Part shown: positions 1-10,665 of the stretch, in pieces | Numbering within the stretch: the first letter of the stretch is position 1 | How the letters are laid out: every line of letters starts with the position of its first letter | From: Chamaelirium japonicum | Taxonomy: Eukaryota > Streptophyta > Magnoliopsida > Liliales > Melanthiaceae | Length of the DNA stretch: 64,000 nt | Assembly (NCBI GenBank): GCA_947650365.1 | Contig: CANTAL010000102.1 | Coordinates: 913,997-977,996, forward strand | Direction of reading: 5' to 3' | Made by a program: the position numbers and the translations under genes | The notes under the pieces: model-generated | Database searches by the model: none | What the model saw: the letters and a program-made list of their open reading frames with translations, nothing else | What the model was told of the DNA's origin: nothing

Positions 1-340
1 TTTGGTCAGCTATTTATAGGGTTTTAAAAAAATCTGGGATCCGTGATAGTTTCTGCAGCCGCTTTGATAGGCTCCAAGTAGGGCCAGTCTACCCCGTCGT
101 CGTCTTTGTGGAACCTCAGGCAGGACTAGTGGGTCCCATTATCGTCTATGTGGAACCCCAGGCAGGATTAGTGGGTCTTGTCTTCAGGCGTTGGCAAAAT
201 TTTGCACCCACAGTTACCCCCTCCTAGTTTGCTGGAGGCTGATTTAGCTGACTTGGAATTCTGGTGCATAATTCCTCCTTGATATTGGCAAAAGTCATCC
301 AAACGTACCCCTACCATGGGCTAGCGATATCGATTGTGTG
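1..340. other. Unassigned sequence with a short direct duplication
   Basis: No coding region recognised. A ~35 bp segment at 101-135 is repeated with a few changes at 143-177 (CGTCTTTGTGGAACC versus CGTCTATGTGGAACC, both ending AGTGGGTC). The stretch could be the edge of a larger retroelement cut by the window boundary, but nothing diagnostic such as an LTR end or primer site is visible. Confidence 0.4.
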
Positions 341-1480
341 TCAAGTGCTGCTGATTGATCGGCCATAGACGATCAGATTTCGGTGACCGATCGGGTGTTT
401 GTGATCGATCTATCGAGGGTGACCGATCGGGTGTCTTCAACTTGTTAGGAATTGAGTGATTGGACGAAAACACAGGTTTTCCGCACGATCCTTTAGTTTT
501 TTGATCAATCAGTCGACGACGACCGATCGGTCGAGGGCGATCGATCCAGTGTCTTCAACAGGTCAGGAATCGAGTGATCGGGTGAAAACATAGATTTTTC
601 GCCCGATCCTTTAGTTTTTCGATCAATTGTTCGACGACGACTGATCGGGTGTCTGCGACCGATCGATCGAGGATGACCGATCATGTGTCTTCAACCGGCC
701 AGAAATCGAGTGATCGAGCGAAAACATGGGTTTTTCGCTTGATCCTTTGGTTTTTTGACCAATTGTCTTAATGTCGATCGTTCAAAGTATTTAGTGATCG
801 ATCAAGTTTGACTGATCAGTTACCTACGACCGATTGGTCAGCAGTGACTGATCGGGTGTCTTTAACTGGTTAGGATTTGGGTGATTGGGCAAAAACACAG
901 ATTTTTGCTCGATCCTTTGGTTTTTTGACCAATCGGTCGACAACGACCGATCGGGTGTCTTCAACCGGTCAGGAATCGAGTGATCAGGTAAAAACATGGA
1001 TTTTTTGCCTGATCCATTGGTTTTTTGATCGATTGGTTAATGGCGATCAATTGGGTGTTTATGATCGATTGGTCAAGGGTGACCGATTGGGTGTCTTCAA
1101 TCGATCAGGATTCGAGTAATCGGGTGAAAACACAAGTTTTTTGCTTGATCATTTGGTTTTTCAACCGATCACCTGCCTATCAATCTTTCGAAGTCTTCAG
1201 TGATCGATCAAGGTTAACTGATCGTTTGCCTCTGACCGATCGGTTAGCAGTGACCAATTAGGTGTCTTTAGCCGGTCAGGATTTGGGTGATCAGGCAAAA
1301 CATTGGTTTTTTGCCCAATCCTTTGGTTTTGGATCGATCACCTGCCTATCGATCATTCGAAGTCTTTAGTGATCGATCAAGGTCGATCGATCGGTTGCAT
1401 GTGACCGATCAGTCAGCAACGACCGATCGGGTGTCTTTAATCGGTTAGGATTTAGGTGATTTGGTTTTTCGATCGATCGA
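341..1480. repeat. Degenerate minisatellite rich in CGATCG palindromes
   Basis: The motif GACCGATCGG and its variants recur dozens of times. A longer phrase close to GTGTCTTCAACCGGTCAGGA, followed by a GTGATCGGGTGAAAACA-like phrase and a TTTTTTGACCAATCGGTC-like phrase, starts near 431, 549, 685, 856, 955, 1091, 1262 and 1431. Spacing is irregular (about 100 to 175 bp), so this is an old, rearranged tandem array. Short open frames here are by-products of the repeat and are not annotated. Confidence 0.8.
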
Positions 1481-2600
1481 TCGACGGTAAAAGTTATCGG
1501 ATGTGATCGATCCGATGATGATCCGATTAAATACAATCCAAGTTTAAAATCCGAAACACGAAAACCAATGATTTTCACACTTAGACTCTAACTTAGTCAA
1601 TCCGATAGAAAAATCTTAGAATATCTACTAAATACTAATTTTTAAGTCAGAAATATGAAAAACCATACGAGTATGAATTATTGGATACGATCCTATAACG
1701 ATCTGATTAAATCCAAACCAATTTCAAAATGTAAAACTCAAAAACTTATGATTTATAAATACTTAGTATCTAAATTAGTCAATCCGACGGCAAAATCTTA
1801 AATATCTACTAAATACTCGTTTGTAAGTCAGAAATATGAAAAATCATATAAGTACAAATTATCGGATGCGATCCGATCCAATCCAAACCAAGTTCAAAAT
1901 CCGAAACACAATAACTTATTATTTTTAAATAATTAGACTAAATTAATCAATCCGATGGGAAAATCGTAGAATATCTATTAAATACTCGTTCTTAAGTCGG
2001 AAATACAAAAAACCATATGAGTATGAATTATCGGAAGCGATCCGATGACAATCCGATCGAATCCAAAATAACTTATAAATCTGAAACCCAAAAACTTATG
2101 ATTTTTAAACACTTGGACTTTAAATTAGTCAATCCGACAGCAAAATCTTTGAATATCTACTAAATACTCGATTGCAAGTCAGAAATACGGAAAGCCATAT
2201 GAGTATGAATTATCAGATGCGATCCAATGATGATCCGATCAAATCCAAACTAAATTTAAAAGCCAAAATTCGAAAACTTATGATTTGCAAACACTTAGTC
2301 TCTAAATTAGACAATCGGAGGGTAAAATATGAAAAAACATACAAGTCCAATTTATCGAATGCGATCCGATAACGATTCGATCGATTCTAAACTAAGTTTA
2401 AAATCCAAAATATGAAAACTTATATTTTCAAATGCTTAGACTTAAAATTAGTTAATCAGAGGGTAAAATTTTAAAATATATACAGCATCCGATAATGATC
2501 CTATCATGATCTGATAACAATAATGATCGGATCCAATAACGATCCAATCGAATCCAAACCAAGCTCAAAATCCGATCGAATCCAAACCAAGTTTAATATT
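1481..2600. repeat. Satellite-like array, unit about 175-180 bp
   Basis: The phrase AAAACTTATGATTT (or a variant) starts near 1563, 1741, 1913, 2092, 2273 and 2413, giving spacings of about 180, 172, 180, 180 and a shortened 140. Each unit also contains TTAGTCAATCCGA, an ATATCTACTAAATACTCG-like phrase, a CATATGAGTATGAATTAT-like phrase and GATGCGATCCGATGA-like palindromes. Copies are visibly diverged. The period is in the range typical of plant centromeric or heterochromatic satellites, but location on the chromosome cannot be judged from this window. Confidence 0.8.
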
Positions 2601-2620
2601 TTTAACAGCTTTTCATATTA

Positions 2621-2915
2621 GGACAAATTTGACTTACCCACCCAAATTTATATGCTAATTAGTAAGTTACTCCCCTTTTAATCATTATTAGTACGTACCC
2701 CATAATTTGACTTACACCCCCAAAATTACGATATGATAATTAGCTAGAATAGGGGGGTATGCCTCAATATCAGTTAGTTATGGGGGTGTATGCCTAAATA
2801 TCTTATTGTTATGGGGGTGTAAGCCTAATTCTTATAGAGGGTAAATTTAATATCGATTAAAAGGGGGTTAGTTACTAATTACATATAATTGTAGGGGGGT
2901 AGGTCAAATTTGTCC
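2621..2915. mobile_element. MITE with 13-bp perfect terminal inverted repeats
   Basis: The ends GGACAAATTTGAC (2621-2633) and GTCAAATTTGTCC (2903-2915) are exact inverse complements. Flanks read ATTA on the left and TTTA on the right, so a TTA-like target duplication is possible but not exact. The body has no ORF. Its middle carries three imperfect direct repeats of TTATGGGGGTGTATGCCTAA-like sequence near 2735, 2770 and 2806. The superfamily is undetermined; a TTA duplication would favour PIF/Harbinger. Confidence 0.65.
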
Positions 2916-2919
2916 TTTA

Positions 2920-3297
2920 TTTTAATTATAAATATAAATTATTTTTTTTACAAATATATGTTGTTAATTGCATAATGTGTTGAGTCAGAGCATGAGAGCA
3001 CCAGTGTTGGTGCCGAGCGCCGTGAGGGATTGTTGAGCTAGGGCATACAGCATCCTTCACCTTTTGATTGTGTAAAAAAAAATTGGATCGGTATTGGAAT
3101 GGTGCTGAGTATTCCAAAATTTCTGATTTTCTGATCCGAAAATTTCGAAAACATCTAATATGAAAAAATCTAAATTTTTTTGATGTTTTTATTCTGACTC
3201 AACCCGACCCATCCAAAGCAGCAGGTGTTGTGCATTGTTGTGCATTGTCGGCCCTTGGGCAAAGCCAACAAAGTTGTTACTTTAGGCCTCACCCAAG

Positions 3298-3330
<33 letters not shown>
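2920..3330. other. Unassigned AT-rich DNA, small hairpin and (AT)15 microsatellite
   Basis: No gene recognised. GCCCTTGGG (3251-3259) and CCCAAGGGC (3292-3300) form a perfect 9-bp stem around a ~32-base loop. It is followed directly by a pure AT repeat at 3301-3330, after which the Copia LTR fragment begins. Confidence 0.6.
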
Positions 3331-3334
<4 letters not shown>

Positions 3335-4047
3335 AGGATTTATGTGTTCTAAGCTTGTAAAACTTTATGTTTTGGTCTAATAAAGATTGATAGTTATTAA
3401 TATATGAGATGCATATAGGTGCGTAACATAGTTACGTGTTCTTTTAAGAACAGAGAGCCATGGTTATATGGTAGTCCACTGAGTTGAAGACTGAGTGGAT
3501 TGGTCCCATATAATCTAAATAAGTTCGCAGCTATGATCAGGTTGGTCGCCACATCATGATAAGCTGTTGGCGATAACAGTTCATGGGATGTCTTCACCAT
3601 GGTCGACATCACCAGGCACAGTGTTTGTGGCTGAACGGAACTAACACGGTGTACAGATCAGTGAGCAGACACTGGTACACTAAGCCGTGTTTCTGCTTAG
3701 GGTAAAACGGTCCTAAACCCTGAGGAACCACGTTTTATGGACTAACCAGTTGCGTGGTGCTTTGGCGCACCAATGTGTGAGGATCCATATGCAGTGATCC
3801 AAAACCACGGTGTACTGGGTTACCCGGCTGGCGTTGCATTAGCGTGTCACTCTTGCAGGCCATCCATACCCCTGAAGGGAGGTGCGTTCCTTGGTGTGAC
3901 TTACACTGTACCAAACCCAGGCTTGGTGGTCACCAGTTTGACTGTTGACCGGGTTCGATTACTCGACGGGGTAATCAGAGGTACGATGTATAGGTCAACC
4001 TGGAAGGAACCAAGTCATATGATCATTCGAGTCTGACGGTAGTCTTC
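3331..4047 (+). mobile_element. Truncated Copia LTR, same family as the element at 11993-21972
   Basis: The fragment begins TGTTAGGATTTATGTGTTCT and runs collinear with the inverse complement of the two long LTRs further right (which begin TGTTAGGATTGATGTGTTCT on the minus strand). Only about a third of the ~2.13 kb LTR is present. It stops at GTAGTCTTCA, exactly where CACTA element A begins at 4049. The missing two thirds of the LTR are not found elsewhere in the window. It has diverged more from the full LTRs than those have from each other, so it is an older copy. An 87-codon frame (3773-4036) recurs in all three LTR copies but has no recognisable domain. Confidence 0.85.
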
Positions 4048-4048
4048 A

Positions 4049-4620
4049 CACTACAAGAAAAGACATATTCTGTGATATATTAAAACATCGCCAAAAGTAG
4101 TTATATTCATCGCGATATATATTTCGCGATGCTTCAAATTGCGTCACGAAGACGTCGCCTATTCCCCGTCTGGGAATACTTTCGGTGACGCAATCAAAAT
4201 GCGTCGCTGAAAGCATTACTAACCGCGACGCAATCAAAGTGCGTCGCCGAAAGTATTACTAACCGCGACGCAATAAGCGTCGCCAATTGAAACAAAAAAC
4301 GTCGCTGAAATGACCTCATACGTCGCAAAAACAACTAATTAAGCTTATATGTAGAACATTTAGTGACGCACCGTATGTATCGCCAAAAGTAAAAATATTT
4401 GACGACGTATATAATAGCGTCGCCAATAACTTCTAGCGATCAAATAATAGCGTCGTAGAATGCATACTTTGGTATCGTATAATGTATATATTTAGCGACG
4501 TAATAATTACATCGTCGAATTTATCCATTGAGCCAAATATATACATTAGGTGATGTAGTTATCGCACCGCTAAATATACACATTAAGTGACGTAATGTAT
4601 TACATGTGTCACCAAAAATC
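4049..4620 (+). repeat. Left terminus and subterminal repeats of CACTA A
   Basis: After the CACTACAAGAAA tip, short motifs GCGACGCAAT, CGTCGCCAAA, CGTCGCTGAAA and their complements occur in both orientations every 20-40 bp. Subterminal arrays of this kind are the binding sites for the small TNPA-type protein in En/Spm elements. The same array, with substitutions, forms the left end of element C at 11473-11992. The target flank is TCA at 4046-4048; no matching right-hand copy can be placed. Confidence 0.75.
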
Positions 4621-5082
4621 AAATTCTTAATATTATTTGGTTAAATATTAATTTTTTTTTATGAAATCTTTATATACATGCATTCATCTATACACATTTC
4701 ATTGAAAATAAAAACACACAAGTATTTATTTAAACTCAATTAAAGCTAAATAAAAAAAATTAAATTATTCTTCTAAGTACAAATGTTTATCCATACTCAT
4801 TTCTATTAAGGATCAGTAACATAAAACCAACATCCATAACATCAACTGAAGGATTACAAAAAAATTATCTTTGAAGATGATGCCACATCTTTTTTGAAAT
4901 GCCAAATAAAATAGTAGATACTGATGGCTAATATGATCCGTTCGCAGGCCACTGAAGTCAATCGTGCATCTATATAAAAAATAAAAGAAAAGAATAACAA
5001 TTAGTTTTCCATAAAGTAGTTAAGTTATTTTCTAATGATAAGAATCAACTTAAAGAATTACATTATATTAGAAATTAATGTA

Positions 5083-6148
5083 TTATGTGCTAGATACTAA
5101 CCAAGAAGAAAGCATCTCTTGATTGTCACCTAATGAACTCTCTCCACTCTGACTCTCTGAAATAAGACCTGCCCGTCGTAGGGTATTCATCGCAAAAGAC
5201 TGAAAAGTCTGAAACTCTTCAATTTTTTTGTTTTGGTATTCAATCTGTTGTTGTTGACTTTCATTCAGGCCTTTAAGTGATGCTAGCTCTTCTCTAAGGC
5301 TCCTCACCTCCTCTGTTTGTGCCCGGAAAAGATCAGTAGTCCTAGAGGATGAGGGCTTCGGGCCCACCCCAAATCCTCTCAAGTACCCTGACCTTGAGCC
5401 AAGGACTTCACTAGACATCTCCTCCTGACTCATAGGTACTGCATCAGGTTGCGAACACTTATCTTATAATTCTACAAATGTTTCCTGACATTTTTACAAG
5501 AACTAAACAAATTAGTTTTATTAAAAAATAAAATTATAATGATTTAGAAAAAAATATTGTCTAGTTACGTACATGATTTTTCTTGCACATCTCATGCATC
5601 CAATCATTTTTTTTCTTACTCCAATGAGACTCCTTATAGAAATCCAAAATATGAGGTTTTTGACCGTTATTTTCTATCGTCTGATTTCAATATCAACCCA
5701 CGAACTAACCCCTTGTATTGGTGCGCCCGCTCTGATCTCCTTTCCAAGCTCCATCATAAAAGATGGAGCATTAATCCCCACTGGCACATTGTACTCCTCT
5801 GGGACCTCCACTGGAAGCTTACCAAACCGTGCCACAAGCTTCTCTGTCCCCTTGCCTTTGGTTAGCCCTCGTGTACGCCTCGTGCTCGTAGCTGGGGCTG
5901 CAAAGAACACAATGATGTTTTCAGTTAGTATGCATAACACAGTAAAGTAAGATGAAAGTTCAATACATAAAAATTTTAGAATTTCTACCAACACTGCTGG
6001 CCTCAGTAGGTGGACTAGTAATAGGTTCATGTGGGGTCAGTACAAGGTAGGATTGTCGAGGCTGGCGTTGTGACTGTGTCCTCTCCGTTGGAGACACTGT
6101 AGGTGTGAAAGCTGATGGAAGATGGGTCTGTTTACGTCCGGGAGCCAT
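5083..6148 (-). pseudogene. TNPA-like (Transposase_24, Ptta/En-Spm) gene remnant in element A
   Basis: Read on the minus strand, exons match those of element C. A first exon at about 6148-5989 begins MAPGRKQTHLPS; a second at about 5902-5689 contains GTEKLVARFGKLPVEVPEEY and the GAPIQGVSSWVDI segment. The last exon (about 5486-5083) encodes SGYLRGFGVGPKPSSS and a Gln/Glu-rich coiled coil with LKGLNESQQQQIEYQNKKIE. The middle exons carrying the conserved Transposase_24 core are missing: relative to C, about 650 bp was lost between GATTTCA and ATATCAACCC, with TCA shared at both breakpoints. The last exon also has an in-frame stop (GAATTATAAGAT). The product would have bound the subterminal repeats; this copy cannot. 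Confidence 0.75.
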
Positions 6149-6293
6149 TGGTACGATCTGACAAAACAAAATGAGTCACGGACATTAAATGTTATGAAGT
6201 TTCACAATAAGTATATTGGCAAGTTTAAAGCAGAAAACATCATCAAAAGACAAAGCTAAAGAAGAAAACATCATCAAAAGAATGACATATAGG

Positions 6294-7140
6294 GGAGAAA
6301 CTAGTCAAGGAGCTCTCGGAGCCATTCGACAAATCCCAATCCCACCAAAAGGCATTATCCTTTAGTATGTACTCTCTCAGAAAATGGTAAATACTCAAAA
6401 CCTGCATGGCCCGAGAATTTCTCCTTATGAAGCGGGATTCGTTTGTTTACGTGTTCAAGACCACTCAGGTAGTTCTATGCTTCCTGATATACTTTCTGTT
6501 GCTCTAGTATAGCTTGTTGCCAATCCATCTATTATATTCATGGATGAACCCATATCTGGTCTCGATGCAAGAGCGGCTGCCATTGTCATGCGTGCTGTGA
6601 AGAATATAGTCGATACAGGAAGGACAGTTGTGTGCACTATCCACCAGCCAAGCATCAATATATTGGAGTCATTTACTGAGGTAATAACAAAAAAAAAATT
6701 ACAACTATATCTGAGTATTACCTTCATAGTTTTTCAAAACTAAAAACATGGGTAACATTGTTGCACTATTTCTTAAAGGATGTGCACATTTAAACAAACT
6801 TATCTGAATAGATAAGAAAAGATCAAGGTTTTTATCAAAAATCTAAAAACAAAGCACACGAGGTAAAGGCGTTCAAACATGCAATGTTGTAGTCAATAAT
6901 GAAATTCTGAGTTGGAAAAAAAAATAGAATTTTATACTATTAGTAGCTAAATCAAAGGCTATCAACATAATATCACAATTACGTGAAATTCCTATTGTAT
7001 AATTCCAACATGGCACATAGCAATCCATTCACAACGATGCATTAAATTTTATGCAGTTGCTTCTTATGAAAAGAGGAGGACAGATCATTTATTGGGGACC
7101 AATGGGATGGCATTCAAGCAAACTGATTGAATACTTTGAG
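6294..7140 (+). pseudogene. Captured PDR-type ABC transporter (ABCG) exons, internally deleted
   Basis: Three exon pieces lie in order on the plus strand, opposite to the CACTA genes. The first (6294-6468) reads EKLVKELSEPFDKSQSHQ then, after a stop (AAATGGTAAATA), TCMAREFLLMKRDSFVYVFK; it matches the segment entering the first membrane domain. The second (about 6510-6680) reads [20 protein letters not shown] (20 residues) with Walker B (IIFMDEP), the D-loop and the H-loop TIHQPS of the second ATP-binding domain. The third (7057-7140) reads [17 protein letters not shown] and SSKLIEYFE and is bounded by TATGCAG and GTAAGC. The many exons normally between pieces one and two are absent. An upstream in-frame TAG and DEPT-to-DEPI are further changes. 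PDR proteins export terpenoids, hormones and other compounds at the plasma membrane; this is a transduplicated fragment, not a working gene. Confidence 0.9.
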
Positions 7141-8089
7141 GTAAGCAAACTGATGGCATTCAAGCAAACTGATTGCAGTTCAGTAATGTCTTGAAAATTG
7201 CTTCTAAAGTACATCGGCATATACCATAACTAATGCTTCATGATCACAATTGCTATAAGTTAGATGCGATAATTCTACATAATTACTTGTTTCCAAACAG
7301 CAGCCAATTAAACCATGAAGAATAAATCACTATTTAGCCTACTGCACTGCAGCTTAGTAGAGAAACTCGTTCTAGTTTTGGATCAATCGGGATCGATCGA
7401 TGAATGTATCAAAAAACCAACTGGATGCGAATTGGTTGGAGCCCACTCAGATCGATCGATGAATGTATCAAAAAGTAAGCCCACTGGAATCAAACCAGTT
7501 GAACTCTCTATGGATTCATCAAAAAATTATAGAAGAGCTAACCGATTAAACTCCTTGTGGATCAGCCTGGACCAAGCAAGTTGATCAAGGGGTGACCCAT
7601 AGCTCAGATCATAGGACATTGTCCAAGAATAAGTGCATTGTCCTATGAAAAAATTTAAGTGCATTGTCCTATGAATAAGCTCAGTACCTAGGCATTGTCC
7701 TATGAAAAATCCTTCTATTTGACATTTTGTCCTATGAAAAATCCTTCTAAGCTCAGGTACCGAAGCTTATTAAAAAATCCTCTTGTTTTTAGCTTCTTCA
7801 CTGTCCACCACAATGCCCAGGTACCGAAGCTTATGCAATTGGAGATTCCGATACTTGTTCAGCAGTCCGCTCGAAATGACTTAGGATAACACCATCTGAT
7901 ACAAATAAGACCACAGGTGCACGACGCTGACCAGTAGATGGAGTAAACACCAAAACACACCCAGCAGAAAACTCAAAAACATTGACATTTGGAATATTTG
8001 CACATTCAAAACACCACAAAAGGCATCGACTTTAACATTTCTAAAAACTGATATTTTTACAAAACAGACTTCTTATTTTTTAACCCTTA
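7141..8089. other. Element A interior: short direct repeats, no recognised gene
   Basis: After the last PDR exon the sequence contains two copies of GATCGATCGATGAATGTATC (near 7393 and 7451) and five copies of a CATTGTCCTATGAA-like phrase between about 7617 and 7735. AGGTACCGAAGCTTAT and CAGGTACCGAAGCTTATG also recur near 7756 and 7818. A minus-strand open frame at 7831-8019 has no recognisable domain. The stretch looks like rearranged captured DNA. Confidence 0.5.
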
Positions 8090-8195
8090 ATCGATGGGTT
8101 GCCCACCCGGGTCTGACCCAAGATTTGTTGCCTTTGGTCATTGTTCGTAACTATGATACATAAAATGACAGAATTTAAATAAATCAGAAACCCAC
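8090..8195 (-). pseudogene. First exon remnant (MTKGNKSWVRPGWATH) of the CACTA gene in element A
   Basis: On the minus strand the ATG opens MTKGNKSWVRPGWATHR, the same start as the exon at 25326 in element C. The adjoining upstream DNA (TTCGTAACTATGATACATAA on the plus strand) is also shared. The exon is cut after about 17 codons. It shows that A and C descend from the same parent element. Confidence 0.7.
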
Positions 8196-8340
8196 AGTAA
8201 ATTACTTGTTACACACCTAAATCTCCATGAAAACAAAAAAAAATACATGGTCTGATAACCTTAAACAGATTATTGACAAACCCACCTAGGTTTCCAAAGA
8301 TTTAGAGCAAAAAGGGACAGGGTATGAAGCAAAAATCCAA

Positions 8341-10665
8341 CACTACAAGAAAATGCACCTTTAGCGACGCGTTTCTGCGACACATATCATTTTCCGTCGC
8401 CAAAAGTTGTCTTTCCGCGACGCAATATCTTATTCGTCGCAAAATCGTGTCGCTAAAGGTTTGCTAGCATAGTTGAGTTCACGCCTAGAAGGATTAAGTT
8501 TTTTGGCGACGGTAAATGGCTATTTGGCAACGCAGTTAGACGTCGCTAAATTATTTTAGTTTAGCGACGAAATAAATTATGTCGCAAAAAATTAAAAATT
8601 TTGGCGACGAGACTAAGTGCGCTGCTAGTTGCAATTGGTGACGTAGTTGTGCGTCGCAGATTCTTAATTTTTTATAGCGACGTTGTATGTGCGTCGCAGA
8701 ATCGTTCCGTAAAATAAAAATTTCACAGAGCACTTTTTGGCGATGATAAATGGCTATTTGGCGACACAATAAGATGTTGCTAAATTATTTACTTTTAACG
8801 ACGAAATAAATTTGTCGCGGAAAATTAAAAGTTTTGGCGACGAGACTAAGTATGCTGCTAGTTGCAATCGGCGACATAGTTATGCGTCGCAAAATTCCTT
8901 GTTTTTGGAAACATTGTTTATGACGACGCAGATTCTCAATTTTTTATAATGACGTTTTTCATAAGTCGTAGAATCGTTAGGAGAATGCAAGAATTTAAAA
9001 CCCCACAACCGTCTTATTGGGTCTACCCGTTTTTAAACGGGTCTAGTACGAGTTTGGAGTCTAGACATGATTAGTTCACTATAACAGATTTGGACTTTAT
9101 CGGCAGCTAAATATGGCCGGTTAAATATTTTTTCGGCAAGTTCACAGTCGAAACTGGTGGTCGCATATGCACCCATCTTAAAAGCTTTAAACGATCAATT
9201 CGCTGCTTATACATGGGCTTTAACAGCGGCTATGTTGCTGCATTTGCTTAGGCTTTAACAGCGGCTATGTTTCTACCCCTCCTTAAATCTTCACCATCCA
9301 ATTTCATTTCAGCCATCCAACAGCCCCACGATTGAAACCCCATATATGCAAATCAATGCACAAACACTCTAGCCATGCATGGAAACCGATTAAAGTTGTA
9401 CCCGAAATCACCTCTATAGCCGCATGATTTTCTCTCTCTAGGAAAACCTGATTGCCATCCCTTCATATACCTGAGAATAAAGGCAAGTGCGATCTCTTCC
9501 CCACGTCTCAAACCTAGGGTGGCAATCCTTGACCCGACCCGCCAACCCGACCCGAAGTTAGCGGGTTTGGGTTTGGCCTAAACGGGTTCGGGTCATAAAC
9601 GGGTCGACACAATTGACCCATTTATTTAATGGGTCGGGTTCGGGTTTGTACTTATAACCCGATTGACCCGACTTGACCCGTTTACCAAATGGGTCGTGTC
9701 AACCCGACCCGAGCCAACCCGAACCAACCTGACCCAACCCGATCAAACCCGGCCCCAATCCGACTTGTCTTGACCCAACCCGGCAAGTTTACATAGGTTT
9801 TGTTGACCCAACCCGAGCCAACCCGACCCGACACGACCCGATCCATTTAGTAAACGGGTTAAACGGGTCGGGTCGGGTCAAGTGCGATCTCTTCCCGATT
9901 TATTTAGTAAATGCGATCTCTTCCCCAAATCTCAAATAGTGGGTTAGGTATTGGTAAATGCAATCTTTTCCCCAAGTCTCAAACAGTGGATTTATTCTCA
10001 AATAGTGGATTTATTCTCTCAAACAGTGGATCAGGTATTGGTAAATGCGATCTCTTCCCCAAGCCTTTATCTCTATGTACCCGAAATGCAATTGCGATCT
10101 CTATGTACCCGAAACCTGATCGCCATCCCTTCTATTTACCCGAAACCAACCCCCTGCGACCTCCCATTTCTCTTTCCCATCTTTTAATTCCTTCACCATC
10201 CAATTTCATCTCAGCCATCCAACAGCCCCAACCCTAAATTAGAATTGACTCCATCCTGACCTCTAATCTAATTCCCACCACCCTCACCCATATGTATCTT
10301 CTCTGCGTGCCCAAATCTCTCTCTTTCTCTCAATCCCGAAAAACTCTCACACGTTCCCCTCTCTAGCCCTCCCGAAATCCCCACAGCCCTTCTCAATCTC
10401 TTCAGCCGCCCCTCTTTCTAAGCCCTAAACACCGATCCCTCTCCACCCCTTCCCAATCTCGTCATCTCCCTCTCTCGCCATAGATTTCTCTCTCTTTCTG
10501 TGGTGGGTTGCACGTAGCGGCGCACCGGATCGAGCAAGGAGGAGGGCATCGGAGCAAAGGGGCCGGAGCCACTGCTGGTAATAGGGAACCCGACAGGTTC
10601 GCCCCCTCCCTCTCTTTTTTTTTATGTGATCCGATTAAGCTGTGCTGTGTAATGATCGGGTTTTG
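8341..10665 (+). repeat. Left inverted arm of the composite CACTA structure
   Basis: It comprises, in order, subterminal GCGACG/CGTCGC repeats (8341-8990), with part of this region duplicated at about 8490-8740 and 8735-8960. A segment with GATTAGTTCACTATAACAGA follows (9019-9180), then an array of AACCCGACCC units (about 9535-9870). Last comes a promoter- or leader-like region containing GGTAATAGGGAACCCGACAG (near 10576). The same blocks appear in reverse order and orientation at 30420-32211. No ORF of significance is present. Confidence 0.8.
9535..9875. repeat. (AACCCGACCC)n minisatellite in the left arm
   Basis: Dozens of CCCGACCCG, AACCCGACC and GGGTCGGGT units, some in inverted orientation around AAACGGGTCGACAC and TTTAATGGGTCGG. 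A matching array lies at about 30885-31320 in the right arm. It is a low-complexity component of the CACTA ends and contains no gene. Confidence 0.8.

Larger units (their letters stand above)
4049..8230 (-). mobile_element. CACTA (En/Spm) element A, deletion derivative without a visible right end
   Basis: The left terminus CACTACAAGAAAAGAC is the classic CACTA-superfamily end. It is followed by dense subterminal repeats of GCGACG/CGTCGC type to about 4620. Coding remnants on the minus strand match the TNPA-like gene of element C, and 8090-8195 matches C's first exon and the DNA next to it. Between them lies captured PDR transporter sequence (6294-7140) on the plus strand. No inverted CACTA end occurs between 8195 and 8340, where another CACTA terminus in the same orientation starts, so the right end is deleted or displaced. 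The limit of 8230 is approximate. Confidence 0.75.

Noticed and set aside
7831..8019. Minus-strand 62-codon ORF as a further captured exon
   Set aside because: No recognisable family and no good splice sites; left as unassigned.
9535..9875. GACCC/GGGTC array as a CRISPR-like or telomeric repeat
   Set aside because: No regular spacer, units vary and occur in both orientations; it is a minisatellite typical of plant CACTA ends. Plant telomere repeat CCCTAAA is not present.
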